A DNA stretch of 64,000 bases. Source: Pseudomonadales bacterium (GTDB lineage Bacteria > Pseudomonadota > Gammaproteobacteria > Pseudomonadales > Azotimanducaceae). The position numbers and the translations under genes are program-made. The stretch covers positions 186,001 to 250,000 of the forward strand of contig WLWP01000002.1 in assembly GCA_012103505.1 (NCBI GenBank), in the 5' to 3' direction. This document shows, one piece after another, positions 8,304 to 16,841 of the stretch; within the stretch, counting starts at the first letter, position 1, and each line of letters begins with the position of its first letter. The notes under the pieces were generated by a model, which worked only from the letters and a program-made list of their open reading frames with translations, did not search any database and had not been told where the DNA came from.

Positions 8304-9650
8304 TTATCGAATCGGAATCTCGCCAAACCGACCATTACGATAGATGCGCAATAACAATCGATTGTCAGATTTCAGTATGTCTCGAAACTCAGTTAAATCT
8401 CGGATGTTTTTGCGATTAAGACCAACGACCACATCACCTGGGCGCAGACCGTACGCATACGCTTTAGATTGGGGGTCGACATCGGTCGCCAGCACACCAG
8501 AACTCATCCCTGGGTCGTCTGGACTCCAGAAATTCTCAAATTGCACACCGTCAAGACGAGCATCTAACTGCCTGCCAAAGATTTGCTGCTGCGTCTCCTC
8601 ACTGAGTTCAAGCTCAGTGGCTTGTCGTTGGCCATCGCGCAGATACTCCACTTCGACCGAATCACCGATGAAAAGGACAGCGGTCTGACTATCATAATCC
8701 GACAAACCCTCTAACGCGCGACTGCCTAGCCGCGTGAGAATGTCACCGTCTTTGAGGCCTGCCGCATCCGCCGGGCTACCGACCTCTACCCGGGTGACAA
8801 TGATGCCGTCTTCTCCTGCCAAGCCAAATGCCTCGGCGAGCTCAGGTACAAGCTCTTGCACGTTCACACCGATAAACCCGCGCCGAACTTCACCATGCGC
8901 TATCAACTGCGCCATTATCGGTTGCACCATGCCAGCTGGGATGGCGAAACCAATACCAACGTTGCCGCCAGTAGGTGCAAGTATTGCGGTGTTTATGCCG
9001 ATCAGACGACCGGCTAAATCGACCAGCGCCCCGCCCGAATTACCAGGATTTATCGATGCGTCGGTTTGGATAAAGTCTTCATAGCCTTCTATGCCAAGAC
9101 CGCTCCTGCCTAATGCACTGACAATCCCGCTGGTGACTGTTTGCTGCAGATTAAATGGATTTCCGATCGCGACAACAAAGTCACCAACACGAAGTGTTGA
9201 TGAATCACCAAAGTCTATGTCTTGCAAATGTTCAGATTCAACCCTAAGGACAGCCAGATCAACATGAGGATCCTTCCCGACGAGTTCTGCCTGCAATGTA
9301 CGTCCATCTGAAAGTCCGACCTCGATGCGATCAGCACCTTCGACGACATGATTATTGGTGACGATATAACCACGTTCGGCGTCGACCACAACTCCGGAAC
9401 CGGAACTGATCGGCCGACGGCTTTCATTTCTTGGGACGCGGAAAAAACGTCGAAAAAACGGGTCATCAAAAAGCGGGTTTCGGTAGGTGGCGCGGGCGCT
9501 GGTTGCGATATTTACCACCGCCGGATTTACTTTCTCCAACATGTTGGCAAGACTCGGTAGCTGGCCATCGCCAGGCACGGCTAGCGGCAACGCGGCCTGC
9601 ACACTCGAGGACGCCACGACTAAAACCACCGCCAACCAGAAACTCTTCAC
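8304..9650 (-). CDS. Do-family periplasmic serine protease (DegP/DegQ-like)
   Basis: The family degrades or refolds misfolded envelope proteins in the periplasm. The catalytic triad is clear: His in TNNHVVEGAD, Asp in VDLAVLRVES and Ser in GNSGGALVD. Two PDZ domains follow, with RRGFIGVNVQ opening the first and a second at the C-terminus. The frame stays open to ATG 9776, but that overlaps the upstream MFS gene by over 100 bases. GTG 9650 lies 13 bases after the MFS stop, has a GAGAG site, and directly begins the signal peptide (VKSFWLAVVLVVASSSVQA). This gives 448 residues, normal for the family. Confidence 0.92.
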   Translation of the reverse strand: MKSFWLAVVLVVASSSVQAALPLAVPGDGQLPSLANMLEKVNPAVVNIATSARATYRNPLFDDPFFRRFFRVPRNESRRPISSGSGVVVDAERGYIVTNNHVVEGADRIEVGLSDGRTLQAELVGKDPHVDLAVLRVESEHLQDIDFGDSSTLRVGDFVVAIGNPFNLQQTVTSGIVSALGRSGLGIEGYEDFIQTDASINPGNSGGALVDLAGRLIGINTAILAPTGGNVGIGFAIPAGMVQPIMAQLIAHGEVRRGFIGVNVQELVPELAEAFGLAGEDGIIVTRVEVGSPADAAGLKDGDILTRLGSRALEGLSDYDSQTAVLFIGDSVEVEYLRDGQRQATELELSEETQQQIFGRQLDARLDGVQFENFWSPDDPGMSSGVLATDVDPQSKAYAYGLRPGDVVVGLNRKNIRDLTEFRDILKSDNRLLLRIYRNGRFGEIPIR

Positions 9651-9663
9651 GCGTTTGTGTCTC

Positions 9664-10935
9664 TCACTTATCACTTGTATTGCCTCGTTCGACAATTGGG
9701 CTTTCTGCAAGTTCCTCTTGCCCAGCCATATCCTTTGTCTCATCGTCTTTCGATGCAGGTGCGGCGCCTGCAGCAAAAATTAGGAGCCAGGCGCCAATGC
9801 AGACAAAGGCCGCCGAACCATACGAAGCGGTATAGCCGTAGGCATCAACTATCAAACCCAAAAAGTAGGGGCCAATTGATACGCCAAAGACGCTCAAGGC
9901 ACTCGCCATGGCAAAGACACGCGGATACATCGCACCCGGAAAGACCTCGGCCAACCACAATGGTTGCAGCATCAATAAGTTGCCAACGCTCGAGCCAAAA
10001 ATCGCTGCGGCAACAATGCCTTGTAACGCTCCATCCGCGACGCCTATCGAGATCAAGCCGATAGCTTGGACCACCAGCATAAACAACGTGAACGCACGAA
10101 TGGATACCCGGGTCGCTATAACCCCGCCAATAAACCGCGACAGAATACTCGCGATACTTAGGGCTTGGACACTCATGCTGGCAGTTTCGTAGTCGCTAAC
10201 AAAATCTACCCGGCCGTATAAGTGGGCGATGCCACCTACTTGAGCGAGCATGCACAACGCATAGCCAGCAGAATGCAGTTTGAAGAAGCGTGTGCTGAGA
10301 GCCTCTTTATATCCCCACTCCTGCCCATTCCCTGTTGCCGATTCCAATTGGTCGAGATCGGCTGGCGGACGTACTAGAAAGATTGCGATGGGAATAATGA
10401 CCAACGCAAACATTAACCCGAGCGTTGGAAAGGATTCGTAGACGCCAACCGTGTTGAATAGGTGTGCGGTCAACGGCGTTAGCGTCACGCCACCCAACGA
10501 CAAGCCAGTCGACGATATGGACAGCGCTATCGAGCGGTTACGACCCGGAAACCATCTTGTGATGAGGGTTGTCGCAATGACCAAGGAAACCCCTGTGTTG
10601 CCGAGCCCGAACAGAAAAAACAGTCCGTAGACCTGCCAAATCTCCCGCGCCACGCTCATCCCGGCCAGCGCTATCGCACAGGTAACCGCGCCCACCACCA
10701 TTATCCAGCGAATTTGAAACCGGTTTATCAGCTCGGCGACGAACAATCCAAAGACCCCGCCGGTGACAAAGAAGATACTGACCGCGAAAGATAAATCCGA
10801 GACTGACCGGCTCATCAATTGAGCCAGCTCCGCCATGTAGACCGACATGTTATAGAAACCCAGACCAGAACTGACGGTCTGCACTAATAGCATTGCGCCA
10901 ACTATTACCCAGCCGTAGTTGAATCGGGCGGACAT
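9664..10935 (-). CDS. MFS transporter
   Basis: The 423-residue protein has about twelve hydrophobic segments and begins FNYGWVIVGAMLLVQTVSSGLGFYNMSVYM, typical of the oxalate/formate-monocarboxylate (OFA/MCT-like) branch. The loop between helices 2 and 3 reads NRFQIRWIMVVG. It starts 3 bases after the response-regulator stop and ends 13 bases before the protease start, so it belongs to the minus-strand run. The cargo is probably an organic acid, an inference from family only. Confidence 0.85.
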   Translation of the reverse strand: MSARFNYGWVIVGAMLLVQTVSSGLGFYNMSVYMAELAQLMSRSVSDLSFAVSIFFVTGGVFGLFVAELINRFQIRWIMVVGAVTCAIALAGMSVAREIWQVYGLFFLFGLGNTGVSLVIATTLITRWFPGRNRSIALSISSTGLSLGGVTLTPLTAHLFNTVGVYESFPTLGLMFALVIIPIAIFLVRPPADLDQLESATGNGQEWGYKEALSTRFFKLHSAGYALCMLAQVGGIAHLYGRVDFVSDYETASMSVQALSIASILSRFIGGVIATRVSIRAFTLFMLVVQAIGLISIGVADGALQGIVAAAIFGSSVGNLLMLQPLWLAEVFPGAMYPRVFAMASALSVFGVSIGPYFLGLIVDAYGYTASYGSAAFVCIGAWLLIFAAGAAPASKDDETKDMAGQEELAESPIVERGNTSDK

Positions 10936-10938
10936 ATT

Positions 10939-11301
10939 CTAGTCTGCGAGCAACATCTCGACTTTGGTCGTCAGATCCAGCATCGAGAAAGGTTTTGACA
11001 GGACGTCAGTGCGGGGGTCGTCCAAGTCTCTAAATTCTTCTTCAGCATAGCCCGTCATAAAGAAGATCTGCGTACTAGCGTTGCTGAGCCTGATCCGCTC
11101 ATATACCTCGACACCGTTCATTATCGGCATACCAACGTCCAAAAATATTGCATCAAAATGATGATTCTCAAACAGGGCAAGTGCTGCTTCGCCATCCGCC
11201 GCTGATTCTACGTCGCAGTCTAAACTTCTGAGCATTTCTGCCGCAACGAGCCGCACAGCATCATCATCATCCACAACTAAAACATGTGGTCGTTCTATCA
11301 T
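10939..11301 (-). CDS. Single-domain response regulator
   Basis: The 120-residue protein is a receiver domain with no output domain. The acidic pocket is DDDD (residues 11-14), the phosphorylated aspartate is Asp55 in FLDVGMP, and the switch threonine (MTGYAE) and lysine (LSKPFS) are present. Such CheY-like proteins act by protein contact or in phosphorelays. It sits between coaX and the MFS gene in the minus-strand run; no cognate kinase is adjacent. The histidine kinase at 14609-15934 already has an OmpR partner. Confidence 0.88.
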   Translation of the reverse strand: MIERPHVLVVDDDDAVRLVAAEMLRSLDCDVESAADGEAALALFENHHFDAIFLDVGMPIMNGVEVYERIRLSNASTQIFFMTGYAEEEFRDLDDPRTDVLSKPFSMLDLTTKVEMLLAD

Positions 11302-11351
11302 TCTGGTGGCCGAATCATGTTCAGCACTATACGTCCCGTATGGCGAATTAC

Positions 11352-12152
11352 CTATTCTTTGGGACAGAGATCGTGATCCAAATAGCCATTGAGGCGAAGG
11401 GCTTCAAGCAGGCCGGTAAAAATCAGATCGGGGACAACATGATCGAAGAGATTCTCTCGATGGAATAGATGTGCAAAGCCCCCGGTGGCGACCACCACGG
11501 GCGCCTGTCCCGAGAATGCTTCATCAGTAATGCGGCTGACAAGCTCTCGCACCATCCCGACATTGCTCCAGTAGAGACCACTCTGAATGCTCTCAACGGT
11601 GGTTTTGCCGATGGCGGATCGACTCGGTTTTATCTCGACCGATGGTAATTTTGCAGTCCGCTGCTCTAGCGTTTCCATCGCCAAGCGCACGCCGGGCATG
11701 ATGTTGCCGCCTAAGAAAACCTGTTCCTTGGTGATCGCGCAGACGGTCGTTGCTGTTCCAAAGTCAACCACGATCAGATCGCGATCCGGGAACAGTTTCG
11801 TCGCACCCATCGCGTCCGCGATCCGATCACTACCTACTTCTTTTGGATCTTTGTAGGCAATTTGCAACCCCGTCTTGATCCCGGGTCGCATGATCATGGG
11901 TTCAATTTCGAAGTACTTCTGACAACACGCTCTTAGCGAGTAATTCAATTCCGGTACGACTGAGGAGACGCCGATCACCTTTATTTGCTGAGGCTCCACA
12001 CCATTCTCTCGCAAAGCACCGCGAAGGAAGACGCCAATTTCGTCTGAAGAACTACGACCGGTCGAAGCGTGCCGAAATTGCGTGACTAACTCGCTCCGAT
12101 CAAATACTCCGCAGAATATTTGGCTGTTCCCAACATCCAAGGTCAATATCAC
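11352..12152 (-). CDS. coaX: Type III pantothenate kinase
   Basis: CoaX phosphorylates pantothenate, the first step from vitamin B5 to coenzyme A. The 266 residues show the ASKHA-fold motifs: LDVGNSQIFCGVF at the N-terminus, GSDRIADAMGA and VVDFGTATTVCAI in the middle. Length is normal for the family. The ATG overlaps the panC stop by one base, so the pathway genes panB-panC-coaX form a translationally coupled unit that makes pantothenate and commits it to CoA. Confidence 0.96.
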   Translation of the reverse strand: MILTLDVGNSQIFCGVFDRSELVTQFRHASTGRSSSDEIGVFLRGALRENGVEPQQIKVIGVSSVVPELNYSLRACCQKYFEIEPMIMRPGIKTGLQIAYKDPKEVGSDRIADAMGATKLFPDRDLIVVDFGTATTVCAITKEQVFLGGNIMPGVRLAMETLEQRTAKLPSVEIKPSRSAIGKTTVESIQSGLYWSNVGMVRELVSRITDEAFSGQAPVVVATGGFAHLFHRENLFDHVVPDLIFTGLLEALRLNGYLDHDLCPKE

Positions 12153-12985
12153 TAGCCCGCACTCACTGTTGTTGTATTTTTATCGCCTTGGAGGAACGAT
12201 CTTCCAGGTCCTCGCGCAGCCTCAATGACTACGTTATCAATCAGTCGCACCTTCTCTGATTGCGGTCCGACGACGATCGCACCAAACCGGCGTTGCCCTA
12301 TGGTCTCTACGTAGTCCACCTTAAAGCCGAAATTCTCGAGAGCAAGGATTGCTGCCTTATCACTACTGGCGCTGGAGAGTACGTCGTAGAAAACTGCAAC
12401 TCGGGAGCGCGTCTCAGCATCGAGCAACTTGTTTCGACTACTCATAGCCAATCCATCCAGTTCTCTCACAGTCTCGCACCCGACGATCTCAACGTTCATA
12501 AAAAACGTTTCGCACATATCCCTGATTAAGGTGTATTGCTGATAGTCCTTTTTGCCAAAATAAGCTCTGTCGGGCGCAACAAGATTTAGCAGTTTCATGA
12601 CTATCGTCAGAACGCCGGTGAAATGTCCCGGACGATCAGCGCCGCACAAGCTGCGACTGAGTTGATTTTCTTCAACTTGAAATCTAAAGCCGTCCGCATA
12701 CATATCCCCGTAGGTCGGTAGGATGACGAAATCAACGCCGAGCTGTTCCGCGAGTTGCAGATCATCCTCAAGCGTGTCCGGGTAAGCCGCTAGATCCTTG
12801 GCATCGTTAAACTGAGTAGGATTTACATAGATGCTGAGCACCGTGATTCGTTCTCTCGCAACACTTCGCTCCAACAAAGACGCGTGTCCCGCATGCAACG
12901 CGCCCATGGTAGGGACAAAGCCAACCGAACCGACGAGTTTCTTTCGCAGCGCACGCCATTCCTGCATATCTCTGATAACTTTCAT
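12152..12985 (-). CDS. panC: Pantothenate synthetase
   Basis: PanC joins pantoate and beta-alanine using ATP. The 277-residue protein shows FVPTMGALHAGHASLLERS (the HIGH-like nucleotide motif), SIYVNPTQFND, FGKKDYQQ and the KMSKS-like region MSSRNKLL. Its start overlaps the panB stop by four bases (ATGA). The C-terminal domain is complete. This is a standard biosynthetic enzyme and the call is firm. Confidence 0.97.
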   Translation of the reverse strand: MKVIRDMQEWRALRKKLVGSVGFVPTMGALHAGHASLLERSVARERITVLSIYVNPTQFNDAKDLAAYPDTLEDDLQLAEQLGVDFVILPTYGDMYADGFRFQVEENQLSRSLCGADRPGHFTGVLTIVMKLLNLVAPDRAYFGKKDYQQYTLIRDMCETFFMNVEIVGCETVRELDGLAMSSRNKLLDAETRSRVAVFYDVLSSASSDKAAILALENFGFKVDYVETIGQRRFGAIVVGPQSEKVRLIDNVVIEAARGPGRSFLQGDKNTTTVSAG

Positions 12986-13770
12986 GCGTACGATTCCTCC
13001 TTGGATGGGAAGGCGCCAGTCGATACATCCGAGTGGTAAGCGTTGACCGCAGAGTGAATGTCGTTCTGCCCGTTTAGATAGTGGCGCAAGAACTTCGGTT
13101 TGAAACTCGTGTCCATGCCTAACATGTCATGTAGCACCAAAACTTGTCCGTCAGTGTCAGACCCAGCGCCTATGCCAATCGTCGGAATGTTGAGTTGTGC
13201 CGTGATCACTCTGCCCAACTCCGCAGGTACACACTCCAACACCAAGGCGAAACAACCCGCTGCCTCAACGGCTTTCGCCTGACGAATTATTTCGGCGGCT
13301 GAGCCTTCGTTACGGCCTTGAACCTTATGCCCACCAAAGGCTTCCACGGATTGAGGAGTGAGGCCAAGATGGCCCATCACCGGAATACCCGATTCCACAA
13401 TGTGGGAGACAATCTCTTCTTGACCGTCAATGCCTTCAATTTTTACGCAGTTGGCGCCAGCCTGCATAAGCTCGCTAACCGCATCAAGAGCGGGCTCCAA
13501 GCCACGCCTGACGCTCAAAAAAGGCATATCACCAATCACAAATTTGTCCGGGGCACCTCGTCGTACAGCGGCGGTATGGCTGGCCATCATTGCAACGGTT
13601 GCATGCACAGTACTGTCAAAGCCGTGCACAACCATGCTGAGGCTGTCTCCGACCAACAGCGTGTCGATGGCACTTTCGTTTAGGATTTTGGCTGACCAGT
13701 GGTCATAGCAGGTGACCATGGATATCTTTTCGCCGTTTTGTTTGCGGCGTGCAAAGTCGAGTATGTTCAT
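12982..13770 (-). CDS. panB: 3-methyl-2-oxobutanoate hydroxymethyltransferase
   Basis: PanB transfers a hydroxymethyl group from methylene-tetrahydrofolate to ketoisovalerate, giving ketopantoate. The 262 residues carry MVTCYDHWSAKI, LLVGDSLSMVVHG (metal-binding aspartate), GDMPF, the catalytic glutamate in LVLECVP, and GIGAGSDTDGQVLV. It is first in the pan-coaX unit. The ribosome site GGGAGG four bases before the ATG lies inside a predicted hairpin, which may control translation of the whole unit. Confidence 0.97.
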   Translation of the reverse strand: MNILDFARRKQNGEKISMVTCYDHWSAKILNESAIDTLLVGDSLSMVVHGFDSTVHATVAMMASHTAAVRRGAPDKFVIGDMPFLSVRRGLEPALDAVSELMQAGANCVKIEGIDGQEEIVSHIVESGIPVMGHLGLTPQSVEAFGGHKVQGRNEGSAAEIIRQAKAVEAAGCFALVLECVPAELGRVITAQLNIPTIGIGAGSDTDGQVLVLHDMLGMDTSFKPKFLRHYLNGQNDIHSAVNAYHSDVSTGAFPSKEESYA

Positions 13771-13774
13771 AGAA

Positions 13775-13792
13775 CCTCCCAGTTATGGGAGG
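13775..13792 (-). promoter_or_regulatory. Hairpin covering the panB ribosome binding site
   Basis: On the minus-strand RNA, CCUCCC pairs with GGGAGG across the loop AUAACU. The right arm is the panB Shine-Dalgarno sequence, ending four bases before the AUG at 13770. Six G-C-rich pairs would compete with ribosome binding. The sequence shows the pairing; any regulatory role is inference. Confidence 0.5.
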
Positions 13793-13804
13793 GACTGACC
13801 GTGA

Positions 13805-13948
13805 TTAGAGCGTCAAGCCTACGATCAAATCGATAGCCTTACGTCTCGCATTCGGTACCTGTCCCTCAGGATCAAGTCCACTTGCGGTGCCTGCCTTCCG
13901 CGATTGGAGGAAGAAAGCGCGCAGTATGTCTTCAGTCGATCGATTTTA
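13805..13948 (-). pseudogene. Possible gene remnant upstream of panB
   Basis: The 13794-14188 gap holds no intact gene. On the minus strand an open stretch of 46 codons ends at a TAA (13805-13807) and reads STEDILRAFFLQ then GLDPEGQVPNARRKAIDLIV, which looks protein-like. It has no start: the TAA at 13946-13948 precedes it, and the same frame shows further stops upstream at roughly 14040 and 14105. It could be the tail of a decayed gene, or chance. I cannot name a family. Confidence 0.25.
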
Positions 13949-14188
13949 AGACGATCTCGTAACCCAGTGACGGTCTCTGTCTTTTACAATCAGAGCCGAT
14001 TTGCCGAATCTATTACGCTCTGGAGCCTTCGTCAAATCTGATTTTCAGGCAATTTCTACCAAGGCACTGGCAGAACATTTGGCTACACCCGCTACCAATT
14101 CCGTTTAGGGGAGGAAACTCAGAGTTGTGTCAGACGCGTTCGTTTCGTATCGTCGGAATTTGCGGGGACATAGCGAACGCCAACTCCG

Positions 14189-14599
14189 GTCGTTCGAGCA
14201 TTTACGACAAGTGACCATGACGCAGTCGTTGGCTTATGGTCTAAAGTATTTCCCGACGAGCCTGCCTGGAACGAATCAAAGGCGTTGATCGCAACCTAAC
14301 TAACTGTGCAGCCCGAGCTCTTTTTTGTTTGTGAACTCGAAGGAAAAATCGTTGGTACGACCATCGCCGGATTTGACGGAGTTAGAGGTTGGGTGCACAA
14401 GGTCGCGTGTGCGCAGGAACTCCGACGGAGCGGTGTCGACAGGAACCTGATGGATGCTGCAGAAAATGCACTCCGCGAACTAGGCTGCGTGAAGCTTAAT
14501 CTACAAGTTAGAGCAGGCAATGATCAAGCAGTCCATTTCTATGAGCAATTGGGGTTCCAACCAGAAGAGCGAACGAGTCTATCCAAGCATCTCAGCTAG
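14189..14599 (+). pseudogene. Broken GNAT N-acetyltransferase
   Basis: The frame encodes an almost complete small GNAT enzyme. It reads VRAFTTSDHDAVVGLW, FPDEPAWNESKALIAT, a stop, LTVQPELFFV, then the acetyl-CoA loop region ELRRSGVDRNLMDAAENAL and VNLQVRAGN-like VKLNLQVRAGNDQAVHFYEQLGF. Two lesions are visible. TAA at 14297-14299 sits where the family has a lysine (AAA to TAA), and no ATG, GTG or TTG occurs in frame between the upstream TAG (14171) and 14285. A GTG at 14306 could restart a 97-residue C-terminal part lacking the first strand and helix. Recent decay or an assembly error are both possible. Confidence 0.75.
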
Positions 14600-14608
14600 T
14601 CGCCCGCA

Positions 14609-15934
14609 TCAGCTAGTCGCCTCCAAATGGACAATCGCTTTGAAACCGTCCGCAACTTCGCAGAATTCCAGTTGCCAGCCATGGCGTCGACAGACGTTAG
14701 CAGCAATTGATAGACCCAAACCGGCACCCGGCAGATTTTGCGATCTCGCCTGATCAAGCCGGGAATAGGGTTTTAATGCATCCGCTGCATCCTCCGTCGC
14801 GAACCCTTGTCCAGGATCGATTACTTCAACGCAATTTGTACCCACAAATACTCTGACACCGCCACCGTACTTCATTGCATTGTCAATCAAGTTCATAAAG
14901 AGTCGGGTTGTTGCGACAGACTCACAGGCAATCACAAGCGATGACTCTCCGGTGAGTCGGCTTGAGGAAGCGTCTTCGCCCCTCGTCTGATCAAGTTCAG
15001 GGATTTCAACAATCAGAGTCTCCAGCAATGGTACGAGATCGACCTGCTGCCGGTTCTCATCACTGATCTCATCGCGGGTGAAGGTAAGTACCTGATCCAA
15101 TATATTTGTGATCAATCCGATTTCTTCATCTGCTTTTTGCTGATCTCGTTCTTCTGGCAGCTTTTCTAGGCGTAGTCCAAGGCGTGTGGTCAAAGTCCGA
15201 ATATCATGGGAAACACCAGCCAGCATATCGCTCCGTTCACGCAACAGTCTGAGGACTTCAGCTTGCATCTGATTGAACGCACTGCTCGCACGGCGCAGCT
15301 CTTTCGGTCCCACCTTTTCAGGTAGAGGCTCGCCAGCCCGGCCATCAGCTAGCAACTCAGCAGCACCAACAAACCGCTCAAGTTGACGCGCTTGGCGTTT
15401 CGTAAGCCACAGTACAACGCCTACGATCAATAAAAGAAAAAGACTGCTAAAGGCCGCACCGCTGGAAAGGCGAGAGTTGAAGCCTGGCTTGATTACCGCG
15501 CTGGCGTGGAGAAAGTCTCCGAGCTTAGACGGCATTACGATTTCCATCTTGCCGGTTCCACGCCTTATGGAATAACTGAGAACAACTTCTTCCACCCGTT
15601 CAAGACCAAGCAAAATCAGTCGATCGCGAACGGGCTGTTGCAGCTCATCCAGATGCGGCCAATTTGAATCTTCCAGTTCTATGTGTTCTGCGCGGCGAAC
15701 ACTAAACCCAGGTGTTTGTAACACCGACAAAAGATTTGGTTGTTCAACCAGAAGCTCATCAATCTCGTACAAACGTTGTGCCATGCTAACGGCATAGGTT
15801 CGCGCGTTACCTACAAGACGTTCGTGACCGTAAAAATAGAATCCTGTGACATGCAAGACAAGCATCGCGATGACCACGATCCAGCTAACTCGGCCGAACA
15901 GCGACCGGCCTGGCAGCCAACCGATAAGATTCAC
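14609..15934 (-). CDS. Sensor histidine kinase (EnvZ-like)
   Basis: The 441-residue inner-membrane kinase has helices near residues 18-36 and 155-175 flanking a periplasmic sensor domain of about 120 residues, then a HAMP region. The H-box reads VSHDIRTLTTRLGLRLE: the phosphorylated histidine is present, but the proline usual after SHDIRT is leucine. The N-box NLIDNAMKYGG, G1 DPGQGF and G2 PGAGLGLSIA are intact. Its ATG overlaps the stop of the OmpR-type gene by four bases, so the pair is co-translated. The divergent Spy-like gene suggests it senses envelope stress. Confidence 0.92.
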   Translation of the reverse strand: MNLIGWLPGRSLFGRVSWIVVIAMLVLHVTGFYFYGHERLVGNARTYAVSMAQRLYEIDELLVEQPNLLSVLQTPGFSVRRAEHIELEDSNWPHLDELQQPVRDRLILLGLERVEEVVLSYSIRRGTGKMEIVMPSKLGDFLHASAVIKPGFNSRLSSGAAFSSLFLLLIVGVVLWLTKRQARQLERFVGAAELLADGRAGEPLPEKVGPKELRRASSAFNQMQAEVLRLLRERSDMLAGVSHDIRTLTTRLGLRLEKLPEERDQQKADEEIGLITNILDQVLTFTRDEISDENRQQVDLVPLLETLIVEIPELDQTRGEDASSSRLTGESSLVIACESVATTRLFMNLIDNAMKYGGGVRVFVGTNCVEVIDPGQGFATEDAADALKPYSRLDQARSQNLPGAGLGLSIAANVCRRHGWQLEFCEVADGFKAIVHLEATS

Positions 15935-16671
15935 CCAGCTGCCCCAAGTTTTCTTTCAGTGACTTCGGCACTAAATTGATACCCACCACCACGTACGGTC
16001 TTGATCAGATCGCCGTTACCAAGTTTCTTTCGCAAGCGACTTAGCTGAACATCGACACTCCGATCGAACGCTTCGCCCGTTCGACCTTTGGTCATCTCCA
16101 GAAGTTGATCCCGCGTCAGAACTCGGCCCGGCTGCAAGACTAGCGCCATCAACAAATCAAACTCACCGCCAGTCAATGTGATGTTTACCCCTTCGGGAGA
16201 ATGCAAAGTTCGCTTAGTCACAGAAAGGAGCCAGCCGTCAAAGGTCAGATCGACGCGTTCGTTGCGAGTATGCACCCAGGCTTGCGCGCTAGTCCGTCGC
16301 AGTACCGCGCGAATGCGGGCTAAAAGCTCTCGGGCACTGAACGGCTTGGTAACGTAGTCATCTGCACCCATCTCCAAACCAACGACCCGATCACCTTCAT
16401 CTGCCAGAGCAGTCAACAGAATCACAGGGATCGTTGACGATTGACGCAGGTCACGGCAAATACTCAGCCCATCCCCGTCTGGCAGCATGATATCGAGTAG
16501 CAACAAATCATAGTGTTCACTCGCCATCGCTCGCTTCAGCTCAGCCTGTGTTGCCACCGCCCGGCAGACGATCTGATATTGCGACAGATACTCATCGACA
16601 AGCCGACGGATTTCCGCGTCGTCGTCCAATAAAAGCACGCGCACGTGCTCGGGCGTTTCAGATTCGGCCAT
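15931..16671 (-). CDS. OmpR/PhoB-family response regulator
   Basis: The 246-residue DNA-binding regulator has an N-terminal receiver (acidic DDD at 16-18, phosphorylated Asp60 in LLLDIMLPDGDG, KPFSARELLARI) and a C-terminal winged helix ending SVDVQLSRLRKKLG...IKTVRGGGYQF. GAAGGA precedes ATG 16671. It is first in the operon with its kinase and transcribed away from the Spy-like gene, a likely target. Confidence 0.94.
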   Translation of the reverse strand: MAESETPEHVRVLLLDDDAEIRRLVDEYLSQYQIVCRAVATQAELKRAMASEHYDLLLLDIMLPDGDGLSICRDLRQSSTIPVILLTALADEGDRVVGLEMGADDYVTKPFSARELLARIRAVLRRTSAQAWVHTRNERVDLTFDGWLLSVTKRTLHSPEGVNITLTGGEFDLLMALVLQPGRVLTRDQLLEMTKGRTGEAFDRSVDVQLSRLRKKLGNGDLIKTVRGGGYQFSAEVTERKLGAAG

Positions 16672-16750
16672 GTCGCGTCCTTCCGATCATGTTGGAATTA
16701 TACCTCCCTCCAGCGTCCATATCGGTTACTGGAGTTTGCGGGACCAGGCT

Positions 16751-16779
16751 TTGCAATGTTCTGTAACAAACAGATACCT
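16751..16779 (+). promoter_or_regulatory. Candidate sigma-70 promoter for the Spy-like gene
   Basis: TTGCAA (16751-16756), a 17-base spacer and ATACCT (16774-16779) fit a sigma-70 promoter facing the Spy-like gene at 16842. The spacer contains TGTTctGTAACA-like half sites where an OmpR-type regulator could bind. The call is by inspection only. Confidence 0.4.
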
Positions 16780-16841
16780 AGAGAGACCAAGCGAGGTGAA
16801 TTTCGCGGCATTCTGACAACTCCACTCAAACAGGAAGCCCT

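Noticed and set aside
9651-9776. Longer N-terminus for the Do protease (start ATG 9776)
   Set aside because: It would lie over the MFS gene end and precede the signal peptide; GTG 9650 fits the gene border and leader.
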